From positions 40,029,501 through 40,093,500 of the forward strand of contig JALMGJ010000008.1 in assembly GCA_023362775.1 (NCBI GenBank): a DNA stretch of 64,000 nt, in the 5' to 3' direction. Below, in pieces: positions 60,401 to 64,000 of this stretch. The DNA is from Charina bottae (Eukaryota > Chordata > Lepidosauria > Squamata > Charinaidae). Numbering within the stretch: the stretch's first letter is position 1; each line of letters begins with the position of its first letter. The translations under genes and the position numbers were made by a program. A model generated the notes under the pieces. That model was not told where the DNA came from. It saw only the letters and a list, made by a program, of their open reading frames with translations, and made no database searches.

Positions 60401-63082
60401 ATCAAGCTCACTTGGTACTGTCTGCTACCACCATCACTAGTGGAGATGCTGATTGAAACCATGGAGATGCAGGCATCCCTCATAGTAATTGCAGATGGTG
60501 GTAGGATTCCCAGTCTTTGTCCCCAATATGATGCTCACCTTTGGCCAAGCTGAGTGGCAATTCTTGGAATTGTACTTCCAATATATCTGGAGGGCAAAAG
60601 CTTGAAGAAGCCAAGTGCCCCATCAATCTTGTTCTTGTTTTAGTCCTTCTAGTTTTAATGGATTATTCTAGTGGTCTGTAATAAAAAACAGGAACCAGTG
60701 CTCAGGGTGAAGAAATAACAATTGGTTTTCCAGTGAAAAATCCTTTGATTCTTGCTTCATTATTATAAACTCACAAAAGGCCACTGAGAGCTATAATAAA
60801 GCCAGATGACTCTTTATTGAACAAATTACTATTTCAGGCCACAGACATACACACAGAGAGAATGCAATTGATATTTAACGTCTCGTGAAATGTTGCTATT
60901 AGATGAAGGCTTTAAATAGCACTGTGGGCGATGTCTGGGGTTCATTTGTATGGATTTTTGACATATGAGGGGGAAGGAGTCCTTGTAAATTTCATTGGAC
61001 TGCTTCTCTTATGCTTCCATCAGATTTCCCTTAAATGGAAGATTTAAAATTCCTTTTCTCCAGTGAGTGCTGCTAAAGCTTATTCATTATTTTTCCCAGT
61101 CCCAGTATTGAATTCCCTGTATATTGTGCAACGAACTTACATCCTTATGGTATGCTAGGTATCTTTGAATTCAAGGGCACTGAAAATACTACAGGGTAAT
61201 CTAAGCAACCTGATTCTGTTGAGTTAGATCAGTCATGATGCCACAGTTACTGTGACAGAAACACAGATCAACTGACAAAGGACACTCACTTTCCCTTTGT
61301 TGTTATATTATTAAAAGTTAGGCAGCATTGCCCCAGGCACTGTCATGTTGATGTGACATAAACATTCTGCATGATGCTTTGAAGAATCAAGTTCCTACAC
61401 ACATATAGAAGGAGAACAGATTCCCTCCTTCTCCCATTCACTCCATTAGATGGTGGACCTGCAGTCAACGTATACAGAGATGTATTTTCCATTGACATGA
61501 ATTAGGATATCTTTCTGAATGGTGAGAAACACAGATTGTTCCTTCCACATCTTCTTGTGATGCTCTGGTTCCAAGTCTACTTAGTCTCCTTTGAAGGGGT
61601 TCCAACACTTGCCAGAATGGAAAAGAATCATCTCCTTTCCCAAGGCTACCTTGAGTGCCTATGCATAGCAAGGCAAGGTGTAAATCAAAATTTATTTTAT
61701 TTATTTATTTATTATTTCAATTTATTCCCCGCCCATCTCCCCTGCAAGGGACTCTGGGCGGGTCAATAAAATAATAAAGCAATCATGAATGTCATGAGAC
61801 CTACCACCCTAAACAACCAGGTTGCTAATTCCCCAAAATGACACACTGCCTCCTGATAGAAACCTCCAAGATTCACCACCATCGCTGCTAGAACCCAGAG
61901 AGCAGAGATGTTTGTGCTAAAGCCCAGTACTGATTCTATAGTATCTCTGAAGAAGGCCCCTACTCTTAAGCTCTACTTAAGAGGAGGAAACCACTGAATG
62001 TGGTGCTTAGGGTTAGGGGTAAACCTGGCTAGTTTGCTATAAAATGCTCAGCCCACTGGACCCACTCAGATACTGTTGCAACACGTCATTGTGGAACCTT
62101 TACATATAGCTTTATTTACTTAGCTCAAGTTTCTGCTGGACAGCTCCTTTGCTAGTCAAGGCTGCTGACACTTTCCACGCTGCTGACCTCTGCTCTGCTC
62201 TGCTCTGTTTGGCAGTATACTGCTCATACGAAATTGGTGATCAAGCCAACTGGCCCAGGAGACCTTGCATAAAATGATAGTGCTCGATCACAGGGATAGG
62301 TAACCCAGGACCAGGACCAGTATTGAATTCCCTGTATTATTGTGCAACGAACTTGCATCCTTATGGTATGCTAGGTATCTTTGAATTCAAGGGCACTGAA
62401 AATACTACAGGGTAATCTAGTGTACCCTGACCATGCCAGATTTTAGTAGAAAAATGTCTGGATTTCAGCAGTGCCGTTTGAGAAAGGAGGGGTATTTGGT
62501 TCTATTTTGCAGAATAAATTGTGAAATGGAAGCAGGATATGCTAAGTGGAGAGGGGTTTAAGGGTGGGAATGTGAGTGGTTCCCAACCTTAACCCCTTCC
62601 TCAAAACACAAGCTGAAATGTTGTGCCCCTTGCCCTGTCTCGAAAAAAACGAAATGACAAACTATTTCCATATTGTTGCCAAGAAAACAAAATGGATGTG
62701 TCCATGGAATCACCAGGAGTTGAGCTTGACTCAAAAGAGACATTACCTTTTAAGCCAGAAACATCCAGTTTCTGAATACTCCATCAGCAACAAGGCTGCT
62801 TTGGATTCCAACCAAATCACGGGCATATTAGGAAACTGTTTTTTGAAAAGCTCGCCGACCATTGCAGAATTTCTCACTTGCATGCTCAATCAGGGTGAAC
62901 TAAAGAGGACATTTTATTTCTTTTAATGCAGAGTCTCTTCCGTGGAGCGACTACCTAGTGATGTCTCTTTGGAGATGATTCAGTTGAAAGAAAAAGTTAC
63001 CCAGTTTCCTTCCTCTTGCCCTTTTCAAAACCTGGAAATTGTTGCTACTCTGGGTGTTGGTGGATTTGGAAGAGTTGAACTT
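11998..63082 (+). CDS. PRKG2: cGMP-dependent protein kinase 2 (PRKG2), 5' two-thirds; gene runs off the right edge
   Basis: Ten coding exons join in phase to 1461 nt (487 codons, no stop). PRKG2 is a membrane-anchored Ser/Thr kinase activated by cGMP, known in mammals for control of intestinal ion secretion and of chondrocyte growth. Seen here: MGNGS start (N-myristoylation signal); leucine-zipper coiled coil at about residues 47-109; autoinhibitory segment around [17 protein letters not shown] (139-155); CNB-A (about 185-300) with the phosphate-binding cassette [19 protein letters not shown] (about 324-435) with [16 protein letters not shown]; and the kinase ATP loop [11 protein letters not shown] (477-487). 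The type II form, not PRKG1, is indicated by the N-terminus and by VRSANI in CNB-B. The catalytic loop, DFG and C-terminus lie beyond the window. Relative to the mammalian protein as I remember it, the N-terminal region has about 22 extra residues. The start is the only ATG after the acceptor that gives the MGNGSVKP terminus. Confidence 0.97.
12756..13025 (+). mobile_element. Squamate tRNA-derived SINE with internal duplication
   Basis: Body segment catgaaagccgtctgggtga followed by ccttgggccagtccctctct occurs twice, about 100 bases apart (near 12754 and 12855). The first unit is joined back into the B-box region (gagagttctagtcccgcctt), so this is a dimer or self-inserted SINE. The 3' end has ttgagttatttataaaaata and an (AAAT)n tail. 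Confidence 0.7.
13337..13362. repeat. (TGTC)n microsatellite
   Basis: About six tandem tgtc units in intron 2. Confidence 0.85.
13746..15050 (-). mobile_element. BovB (RTE) LINE, 5'-truncated, subfamily A
   Basis: On the minus strand it encodes the RT domain from LISHASKVM onward ([31 protein letters not shown] carrying the YADD catalytic box) and the C-terminal region ([20 protein letters not shown]), ending TKSRTRLND and the BovB tail cgactgaacaacaacaa. Both halves are open but in different frames, with one frameshift near 14400. The protein is very close to ruminant BovB as remembered. BovB spreads through its own endonuclease and RT by target-primed reverse transcription. Close relative of the copy at 21420. 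Confidence 0.9.
15464..15523. mobile_element. Half copy of palindromic hAT MITE
   Basis: ggggaattctgggagttgaa followed by gtccacacatcttcaagttgccaaggttgagaaacactg is one arm of the palindromic MITE whose full copies are at 39461, 56137 and 63287. Confidence 0.65.
15635..15764. mobile_element. MITE with hAT-type 8-bp duplication ('AAAAAAGTCAAGATGG' family)
   Basis: 130-bp element with inverted ends (gcaagggggcatcaaaaaag at left, matching the reverse complement of the right end) and a perfect 8-bp flanking duplication, tcagaaaa, at 15627-15634 and 15765-15772. The 8-bp duplication is typical of hAT transposition. Confidence 0.75.
16155..16230 (+). mobile_element. L2-type LINE 3' end fragment
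   Basis: ttccctttgggggagatggt and the following (AAAT)n are the terminal 3' UTR of the L2-like LINE seen more fully at 42760-44660. Confidence 0.5.
17233..17280. repeat. (ATCTTC)n/(TCATCA)n short tandem repeat
   Basis: Four or five near-identical hexamers followed by tcatcatctcatcat. Confidence 0.8.
18385..18500 (-). mobile_element. Penelope-like element tail, second family, single orientation
   Basis: Minus-strand tail matching the palindromic insertion at 34790-34987: core CTGATGA, stem pair around caccc/gggta, then GAAAC, followed by tctgcaagcaaacaaccaag and ttcaaccctgagctacag. No inverted partner copy is seen here. Confidence 0.55.
18838..20895 (-). mobile_element. RTE/BovB-clade LINE, subfamily B, ~2 kb, nearly intact frame
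   Basis: The minus strand is open from 20581 to 18854 apart from one in-frame TGA at 19235-19237 (a Trp codon in the other copies): about 575 codons covering the linker after the endonuclease, the RT ([35 protein letters not shown]) and the C-terminal domain. A further upstream frame (20648-20887) continues toward the endonuclease after a frameshift. It is clearly diverged from copies A and C and has a different 3' end. It is 5'-truncated. Confidence 0.9.
19238..20581 (-). pseudogene. RTE reverse transcriptase ORF, 447 codons open, closed by a premature stop
   Basis: Uninterrupted frame carrying the RT palm motifs: A box ([15 protein letters not shown]), [15 protein letters not shown], and C box (YADD). 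It ends at TYGCES, where the conserved next residue (Trp) is replaced by TGA. The coding sequence continues in the same frame down to 18854. The product would be a truncated LINE protein, not a host enzyme. Confidence 0.85.
21420..21887 (+). mobile_element. BovB LINE 3' fragment, subfamily A, plus orientation
   Basis: Encodes the last ~150 residues of ORF2 ([20 protein letters not shown] ... [10 protein letters not shown]) in one open frame with stop, then an acaacaacaacaacc tail. It is nearly the same sequence as the 13746-15050 copy but inverted to it, with copy B between them. Heavily 5'-truncated. Confidence 0.9.
22515..22598. repeat. Compound (GT)n(AT)n microsatellite
   Basis: About 18 GT units passing through tatgtata into about 20 AT units. 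Confidence 0.95.
23190..23300 (+). pseudogene. 5S rRNA-derived sequence (SINE head or 5S pseudogene), degraded
   Basis: acctggatgggagatcgtga and cctagctgatcttgagtggt line up with the 5S rRNA interior ('acttggatgggagaccgcc' and 'ctgatctcgtctgatctc'). The match includes the internal promoter region but is too diverged to be a working gene. 5S-derived SINEs are known in vertebrates. I did not identify a SINE body after it. Confidence 0.5.
24143..24210. mobile_element. Half copy of palindromic hAT MITE
   Basis: agcagtgtttctcatcctcg then tgtggacttcaactcccaga: left arm of the MITE described at 39461. Confidence 0.6.
24875..25200 (+). mobile_element. Candidate solo LTR (family unknown)
   Basis: The stretch starts tgtcatgtgtgactc and ends ctccctctgaca, giving tgtca...tgaca termini. 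Inside are a TATA-like ctatatatacaggg and later ataaagtaaataggat with gtttggagtctatttactgc, an order of signals that resembles an LTR U3-R-U5. No matching flanking duplication and no second LTR were found, so this is only a candidate. Confidence 0.3.
25471..25493. repeat. (GT)n microsatellite
   Basis: About eleven GT units. Confidence 0.9.
26225..26420 (-). mobile_element. Squamate tRNA-derived SINE (minus orientation)
   Basis: Reverse complement reads agagccagtttggtgtagtg, then the tRNA-like region and ggtgaccttgggccagtcat. Same family as the copies at 4549 and 57418. Confidence 0.75.
26625..26745. mobile_element. Old hAT-like palindromic MITE
   Basis: ccctccaaaagttttggact ... aaaacatctgggcaggaggaa resembles the vertebrate hAT palindrome with 'ccagatgtt' ends. 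Boundaries are approximate. Confidence 0.35.
27315..27488 (+). mobile_element. Penelope-like tail inserted as a fold-back palindrome (family 1)
   Basis: Two perfect 62-bp inverted arms (27314-27375 and 27392-27453) separated by 16 bp. The plus-strand arm continues into the PLE 3' terminus (acaattccacctggatgact ... ccttcatagac). The whole unit is flanked by a perfect 13-bp duplication, aatcaacctgatg, at 27302-27314 and 27489-27501 (its last base overlaps the palindrome). The arms meet inside the hammerhead-like hairpin. It has no coding capacity. Confidence 0.85.
28660..28885 (+). mobile_element. Old tRNA-derived SINE
   Basis: acccatgtagtgcggtggtt aag resembles the A-box region, and gatccaggtccaagtccatc the B-box region. 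It ends in ggtgggaaataaatctaata with an AT-rich tail. Diverged. Confidence 0.5.
29764..30144. mobile_element. TIR DNA element carrying an internal ~40-bp minisatellite
   Basis: Ends are inverted: taggctgaccat at 29764 and atggtcagccta ending at 30144. Between 29838 and 30000 lie four diverged tandem units of about 40 bp, each containing a cgattggctcccacctgcaa-like core (29860s, 29900s, 29940s, 29980s). The 100-codon frames read through these repeats (Gly-rich one way, Pro-rich the other) are repeat artefacts. Confidence 0.6.
31440..31606 (+). CDS. PRKG2: PRKG2 coding exon 3
   Basis: Acceptor gctgaatacaag ends at 31439 after a T-rich tract; donor gttggt begins at 31607 (a weaker form of GTRAGT). 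It encodes residues 173-229: [31 protein letters not shown], and the opening strands of CNB-A ([18 protein letters not shown]). Phase 2 in, phase 1 out, matching both neighbours. Confidence 0.95.
32468..32580. mobile_element. Old MITE of the 'AAAAAAGTCAAGATGG' family
   Basis: tgggggtcaaaaaagttgat at left and gagttttctgtcccccttcc at right are diverged inverted ends of the same family as 15635-15764. No clear target duplication. Confidence 0.4.
33527..33551. repeat. (CA)n microsatellite
   Basis: About eleven CA units with one interruption. Confidence 0.85.
33880..34000. mobile_element. Degraded palindromic hAT MITE
   Basis: tgtggacttcaactcccaga followed by attccccagcaggcatgg and a decayed right arm. 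Same family as 39461. Confidence 0.5.
34790..34987 (-). mobile_element. Penelope-like tail inserted as a fold-back palindrome (family 2)
   Basis: Two 80-bp inverted arms meet with no spacer (34831-34910, 34911-34990; 2 mismatches). The minus-strand copy continues to the PLE 3' terminus (ttcaaccctgagctac ... ttgattgg, to 34790), and the partner arm is cut short. A perfect 12-bp duplication, acaaggaagtaa, lies at 34778-34789 and 34988-34999. The centre falls just upstream of the CTGAAGA motif of the hammerhead-like hairpin (34914-34943). Confidence 0.85.
35235..35348 (+). CDS. PRKG2: PRKG2 coding exon 4
   Basis: Acceptor ttttccaacag ends at 35234; donor gtgagt at 35349. It encodes residues 229-267, the heart of CNB-A, including the phosphate-binding cassette [15 protein letters not shown] with the Glu and Arg that contact the cyclic phosphate and the neighbouring Thr that favours cGMP. 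Phase 1 in and out. Confidence 0.96.
35630..36095 (-). mobile_element. L2-like LINE 3' end (minus orientation)
   Basis: The minus strand encodes the typical LINE ORF2 C-terminus ([20 protein letters not shown] then [15 protein letters not shown]), then the 3' UTR ending gggagatgggcggtaatata and an (AAAT)n tail. 5'-truncated. Confidence 0.75.
36096..36506 (-). other. Unidentified open-frame extension fused to the LINE C-terminus
   Basis: The frame that holds the L2 C-terminus stays open upstream for about 137 codons to an ATG at 36506 (230 codons in all), but this part does not resemble L2 ORF2. I do not recognise it. It may be another repeat joined in frame by chance. Confidence 0.3.
37164..37269 (+). 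CDS. PRKG2: PRKG2 coding exon 5
   Basis: Acceptor acttttttta tag ends at 37163; donor gtaaat at 37270. It encodes residues 267-302, the C-terminal helices of CNB-A ([20 protein letters not shown], then RNFLR). Phase 1 in, phase 2 out. Confidence 0.96.
37603..39188 (-). mobile_element. Complete Tc1-like DNA transposon with long TIRs
   Basis: 1586-bp element. The ends cacaaccctgttaaaatgcc and its near reverse complement are parts of ~194-bp terminal inverted repeats (37603-37796 and 38995-39188). TA flanks both sides (37601-37602, 39189-39190), the Tc1/mariner target duplication. It carries one transposase gene on the minus strand. Confidence 0.93.
37800..38815 (-). pseudogene. Tc1-like transposase, inactivated
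   Basis: The minus strand encodes an N-terminal helix-turn-helix DNA-binding region (start at 38815; [33 protein letters not shown]), then the DDE catalytic domain: [36 protein letters not shown] and [18 protein letters not shown]. The three acidic residues expected for a DD34E enzyme are present. Two lesions break it: a 1-bp loss near 38750 that shifts the N-terminal ~30 codons out of frame, and an in-frame TAA at 38028-38030. The length of about 340 codons is normal for Tc1. Confidence 0.9.
39461..39581. mobile_element. Palindromic hAT MITE with 8-bp target duplication
   Basis: Ends cggtgtttctc and gagaaacactg, arms around tgtggacttcaactcccaga and its complement, and a perfect 8-bp duplication, gggtaggg, at 39453-39460 and 39582-39589. 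Non-autonomous. Confidence 0.85.
40121..40184 (+). CDS. PRKG2: PRKG2 coding exon 6
   Basis: Acceptor ttttcttttaaag ends at 40120; donor gtaagt at 40185. This 64-nt exon encodes residues 302-323 ([20 protein letters not shown], then EV), the helix joining CNB-A to CNB-B. Phase 2 in, phase 0 out. Confidence 0.95.
40653..40728. repeat. (GGAA)19 microsatellite
   Basis: Nineteen uninterrupted GGAA units, the same unit and strand as the promoter-proximal tract at 7252. Confidence 0.97.
40904..41284. mobile_element. Palindromic MITE, 'caggtagtcc' family
   Basis: Starts caggtagtcctcacttaac and ends ttaagtgaggactacctg, flanked by TA on both sides. The inner parts are also partly self-complementary (cacgtgatcac at both thirds). 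It is related to 5341-5576 and 42328-42735. Confidence 0.7.
42328..42735. mobile_element. Palindromic MITE, 'caggtagtcc' family
   Basis: aggtagtcctcacttaacaa at left and ttaagtgaggactacctg at right. Two copies of a gatcacgtgacc-like segment lie inside. The left flank has lost the first bases. Confidence 0.65.
42760..42972 (-). mobile_element. L2-like LINE 3' UTR, part 1 (interrupted by the PLE palindrome)
   Basis: Contains ttgggggagatggtacggtg and a ctgggtggtctacaattgct segment typical of L2 3' ends, ending in an A-rich stretch where the PLE unit inserted. Confidence 0.6.
42973..43782 (+). mobile_element. Penelope-like 3' end inserted as a large perfect palindrome (family 1)
   Basis: Inverted arms 42972-43345 and 43371-43744 are each 374 bp and, on reading them against each other, identical; the spacer is 25 bp. 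Each arm encodes the end of the PLE ORF ([20 protein letters not shown] ... DKRT stop) and the tail with the hammerhead-like hairpin (43666-43695 in the right arm). Only the right arm continues to the PLE terminus (ccttcatagac). A 14-bp duplication, aaaacaaaaaaaac, at 42959-42972 and 43783-43796 bounds it, inside an A-rich L2 UTR. Confidence 0.88.
43797..44660 (-). mobile_element. L2-like LINE, part 2 (ORF2 C-terminus)
   Basis: Minus-strand frames encode [20 protein letters not shown] then [15 protein letters not shown] (44379-44570) and YLRDRLSP ... [11 protein letters not shown] ... RVLKTWLF (43869-44162), both typical of L2 ORF2 ends. A frame break and a rearranged stretch separate them. 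5'-truncated, dead. Confidence 0.75.
44886..44945. mobile_element. Half copy of palindromic hAT MITE
   Basis: caaccttggcaactttaaga then attcaactcacagaattccc. Same family as 39461. Confidence 0.55.
45096..45264. mobile_element. MITE of the 'AAAAAAGTCAAGATGG' family
   Basis: gcaaaaaaagtcaagatggt at left and ccaccttgactttttttacc at right are inverted. A perfect 8-bp duplication, tttgggtc, lies at 45088-45095 and 45265-45272. Confidence 0.7.
45430..45512. repeat. Short local tandem duplication
   Basis: aaagtaacttctagcttttt occurs twice, about 45 bases apart, each followed by a ctcccttt run. Confidence 0.6.
46408..46460. repeat. (GTAT)n(GTAG)n microsatellite
   Basis: Eight or so tatg units interrupted by acag, then five tagg units. 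Confidence 0.9.
47093..47170. repeat. (GT)n with flanking GTAT and TTTA repeats
   Basis: About 19 GT units, then gtatgtgtatgtgtat and a short ttta run. It ends about 80 bp before exon 7. Confidence 0.93.
47248..47325 (+). CDS. PRKG2: PRKG2 coding exon 7
   Basis: Acceptor ttttctttgtcccacag ends at 47247; donor gtaagg at 47326. It encodes residues 324-349 ([20 protein letters not shown], then VISKGK), the first beta strands of CNB-B. Phase 0 in and out. A 78-nt exon whose skipping would keep frame. Confidence 0.96.
47888..48474. repeat. 587-nt uninterrupted polypyrimidine tract
   Basis: Only C and T on the plus strand: blocks of (CTTC)n, (CCCT)n, (CT)n and (CTTT)n. Long Ser/Leu/Phe-rich or Lys/Glu/Arg-rich frames over it are artefacts. 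Confidence 0.97.
49199..49532 (-). mobile_element. tRNA-derived SINE (minus orientation), near full length
   Basis: The minus strand begins with a tRNA-like head (ttggcgggtaagacgccagg; B-box ggttcaaatccc) and runs to a distinct 3' part (gtcagacacaactgcacaaa). Same family as 3661-3945. Confidence 0.75.
50354..50546. repeat. Polypyrimidine block: (CT)n, (TTC)~24, (CCT)~25
   Basis: Pure pyrimidine for 193 nt. A TTC array (to about 50460) switches abruptly to a CCT array (to about 50535). On the minus strand these are GAA and GGA triplets. Confidence 0.97.
51892..52500 (-). mobile_element. CR1 LINE 3' end, interrupted by an L2-type fragment
   Basis: tcatagaatcatagaattgt is the reverse complement of the CR1 3' terminal repeats. 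The following minus-strand 3' region resembles CR1 (cttctttcttcagactgaac). An L2-type 3' end (tttatttatttattcatcac ... ccctgggcggttat, 52148-52222) splits it. Confidence 0.65.
52505..52790 (+). mobile_element. Interspersed repeat with 'aagaagagcctggctggatca' start
   Basis: aatataagaagagcctggct followed by ccatctgatccagcctctgg and ctagccatcaatagcctctt matches a common squamate repeat I know by sight but cannot assign to a family. A short relic of its start occurs at 23697. Confidence 0.5.
52981..53256. mobile_element. hAT MITE, 'caaccagggttcc' type
   Basis: Left end cagggtttctcaaccagggt, right end aggtcgagaaaggctg (inverted). The flanks tttcaagg / ctttaagg match at 6 of 8 positions, consistent with an aged 8-bp hAT duplication. 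Confidence 0.65.
55236..55563 (+). pseudogene. Non-LTR retrotransposon ORF2 C-terminus with C2H2 motif
   Basis: The frame 55236-55526 reads [20 protein letters not shown] ... RFNWRSS ... [10 protein letters not shown] ... [23 protein letters not shown]-rich helix, a basic linker and a terminal CxxC-x12-HxxxH finger are the usual end of a class of LINE ORF2 proteins. It stands alone, has no splice sites for joining PRKG2, and ends about 120 bp before exon 8. Confidence 0.55.
55647..55741 (+). CDS. PRKG2: PRKG2 coding exon 8
   Basis: Acceptor gtcttcatttcctag ends at 55646; donor gtttgt at 55742. It encodes residues 350-381 ([19 protein letters not shown], then [12 protein letters not shown]), entering the CNB-B phosphate cassette. 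Phase 0 in, phase 2 out. Confidence 0.96.
55742..56658 (+). other. PRKG2 intron 8
   Basis: 917 bp. Apart from the hAT MITE at 56137-56254, nothing is recognised. Confidence 0.6.
56137..56254. mobile_element. Palindromic hAT MITE with 8-bp target duplication
   Basis: Ends cagtgtttctc and gagaaacactg; perfect 8-bp duplication gtttagag at 56129-56136 and 56255-56262. Confidence 0.88.
56659..56727 (+). CDS. PRKG2: PRKG2 coding exon 9
   Basis: Acceptor gtttctgtttatag ends at 56658; donor gtaagt at 56728. It encodes residues 381-404 ([20 protein letters not shown], then IDR). VRSANI is the end of the CNB-B phosphate cassette with the cyclic-phosphate-binding Arg. The Ser after it is usual for the type II kinase. 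Phase 2 in and out, so skipping would keep frame. Confidence 0.96.
56828..56905 (-). mobile_element. L2-like LINE 3' end fragment
   Basis: tttattttatttatgtttcg ... ccatctcccccaaggggact ctgggcggtttac. Same 3' end as 35630. Confidence 0.6.
57418..57640 (+). mobile_element. Squamate tRNA-derived SINE with perfect 14-bp target duplication
   Basis: Starts agagccggtttggtgtagtg, then the A-box-like ggttaaggcaccgggctaga and B-box-like gtaagttctagtccctcc, and ends cactgacttgaaggcac. It is flanked by caaaaaaaggaaaa at 57404-57417 and 57641-57654. This is the cleanest SINE in the window and defines a 223-bp unit. Confidence 0.88.
59281..59345 (-). mobile_element. L2-like LINE 3' end fragment
   Basis: tttatttatttatttattgc ... 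gactctgggcggcttac. Confidence 0.6.
59514..59612 (+). CDS. PRKG2: PRKG2 coding exon 10
   Basis: Acceptor gttgtgtttgcag ends at 59513; donor gtaagt at 59613. It encodes residues 404-437 ([20 protein letters not shown], then [13 protein letters not shown]), the C-terminal helices of CNB-B and the start of the linker to the kinase. Phase 2 in and out. Confidence 0.96.
61102..61203. repeat. 102-bp direct repeat, copy 1
   Basis: ccagtattgaattccctgta ... actacagggtaatcta. It is repeated in the same orientation at 62317-62419 with one substitution and one inserted base. Confidence 0.9.
61690..61770 (-). mobile_element. L2-like LINE 3' end fragment
   Basis: tttattttatttatttattt ... ccgcccatctcccctgcaag ggactctgggcggg. 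Confidence 0.6.
62317..62419. repeat. 102-bp direct repeat, copy 2
   Basis: Second copy of 61102-61203, about 1.2 kb downstream. Confidence 0.9.
62932..63082 (+). CDS. PRKG2: PRKG2 coding exon 11 (last one in the window)
   Basis: Acceptor ttcttttaatgcag ends at 62931; donor gtaaga at 63083. It encodes residues 437-487: a variable linker ([12 protein letters not shown]), then [22 protein letters not shown] and the glycine-rich loop [10 protein letters not shown] that holds ATP phosphates. Phase 2 in, phase 0 out. The invariant kinase Lys, the catalytic loop and DFG are expected in later exons outside the window. Confidence 0.96.
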
Positions 63083-63286
63083 GTAAGAATTTAGCATTTA
63101 AACATCTGACTTTGGATTGGGGGAATGCTTTGATATAGGTTTGTTCTTAAATTATCTAAGACTTGATTTCTTGTGGTGCTTCTTTTATATTCATACTCCA
63201 ACATACAAATGTCTATTATTGGTGGTCCATATTTGACTAGCCATAAGTACAATAAATAATTATATGTTTTCCTCTATAGTCTACAT

Positions 63287-63420
63287 CAGTGTTTCTCAAC
63301 CTTGGCAACTTTAAATGTGTGGACTTCAACTCCCAGAATTCCCCAGCCAGCTAGGGTGGCTAGGGAATTCTGGGAGTTGAAGTCCACACATCTTAAAGTT
63401 GCTGACATCGAGAAACACTG
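63287..63420. mobile_element. Palindromic hAT MITE with 8-bp target duplication
   Basis: Ends cagtgtttctc and gagaaacactg; perfect 8-bp duplication gtctacat at 63279-63286 and 63421-63428. Confidence 0.9.
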
Positions 63421-63489
63421 GTCTACATCCTCTATGATATTAATACAACTGACTGTTCAAATCGTGCTGGTCTTTGATAGTTACAGGAG

Positions 63490-63563
<74 letters not shown>
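63490..63563. repeat. (GTAT)n(GT)n microsatellite
   Basis: About eight tatg units followed by about 18 GT units. Confidence 0.95.
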
Positions 63564-63565
<2 letters not shown>

Positions 63566-64000
63566 GTGCATAAGAAAGAGAGATAAACAGCATAGCAAAG
63601 CTGGACAAGATGAAACCTCAGGGCTGCATATGGCCCCCAAATCTCTCCCTCTGTCTCTGTTTCTGTCACTCTCTGTGACCCCTTTTTCTAAGCACAGTTT
63701 ACATTTAATTGGTAGCATGGTTTGCTGCTGGTTTATGATAGGAAACACACAGAAGCTGTAGGATAAACCCTAAAGTGGCTGAGTATGTTTTTTTTCTTAA
63801 TACTTTTGGGGAAGAAATAGTGAACTGAACACAGCTCTGCTAAAAGCGGAGCCAACAACTGTGGTGGAATGAAGAGCCGGCAAGTAGAGTGGCTCTTTGT
63901 AATTCCTCTCCGGACAAGAGGAGGACTTGAGATCGCCCACAAGTGCTCCAGAAAGTTGCTCCTCATGAGGAGACCACAAGACAGCAGTCTCCAATGGGTT

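Larger units (their letters stand above)
59613..62931 (+). other. PRKG2 intron 10, stretches outside the listed repeats
   Basis: Apart from the 102-bp duplication and an L2 tail, nothing is recognised in 59613-61101, 61204-61689, 61771-62316 or 62420-62931. Confidence 0.5.
63083..64000 (+). other. PRKG2 intron 11 (partial)
   Basis: Contains the hAT MITE and microsatellite listed here; otherwise nothing is recognised to the window edge. Confidence 0.55.

Overview
The window is vertebrate nuclear DNA, most likely from a squamate reptile (lizard or snake). Evidence for this is BovB/RTE LINEs, squamate-type tRNA-derived SINEs, L2 and CR1 LINE fragments, Penelope-like elements (PLEs), Tc1 and hAT DNA transposons, long simple repeats, and a single gene cut into small exons by large introns. 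I see no rRNA gene, intact tRNA gene, CRISPR array or operon.

The only host gene I can support is PRKG2 (cGMP-dependent protein kinase II), on the + strand. A CpG-island promoter with a probable non-coding exon 1 lies at about 8336-8960. Ten coding exons follow: 11998-12515, 31440-31606, 35235-35348, 37164-37269, 40121-40184, 47248-47325, 55647-55741, 56659-56727, 59514-59612 and 62932-63082. All have GT/AG borders and their phases join into 1461 nt (487 codons) without a stop. They encode, in order, an N-myristoylation start, a leucine-zipper coiled coil, an autoinhibitory segment, two cyclic-nucleotide-binding domains (CNB-A and CNB-B) and the glycine-rich ATP loop that begins the kinase domain. 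The rest of the kinase domain lies beyond the right edge.

Region by region: 1-7251 is intergenic, with PLE, SINE and MITE debris. 7252-8334 is a polypurine tract of about 1.1 kb (GGAA then GAAA units) abutting the promoter. Intron 2 (18.9 kb) holds two BovB/RTE lineages in three copies, a palindromic PLE tail, a candidate solo LTR and a TIR element with an internal minisatellite. Intron 3 has a second palindromic PLE tail. Intron 5 carries a complete but dead Tc1 element. Intron 6 has an L2 LINE interrupted by a third palindromic PLE insertion with two identical 374-bp arms. Intron 7 has a 587-nt pure polypyrimidine tract, a TTC/CCT triplet block, a CR1 and a LINE remnant with a C2H2 motif close to exon 8. 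Introns 9-11 hold a SINE with a perfect 14-bp target duplication, a 102-bp direct duplication and a palindromic hAT MITE.

The most interesting signal is a set of three PLE insertions with the same odd architecture: a 3' tail in one orientation fused head-to-head to an inverted copy of itself, each bounded by its own 12-14 bp target-site duplication. In all of them the tail contains a small hairpin with hammerhead-ribozyme-like core motifs (CTGANGA ... GAAA). The palindrome therefore looks like the unit that inserted, not a later rearrangement.
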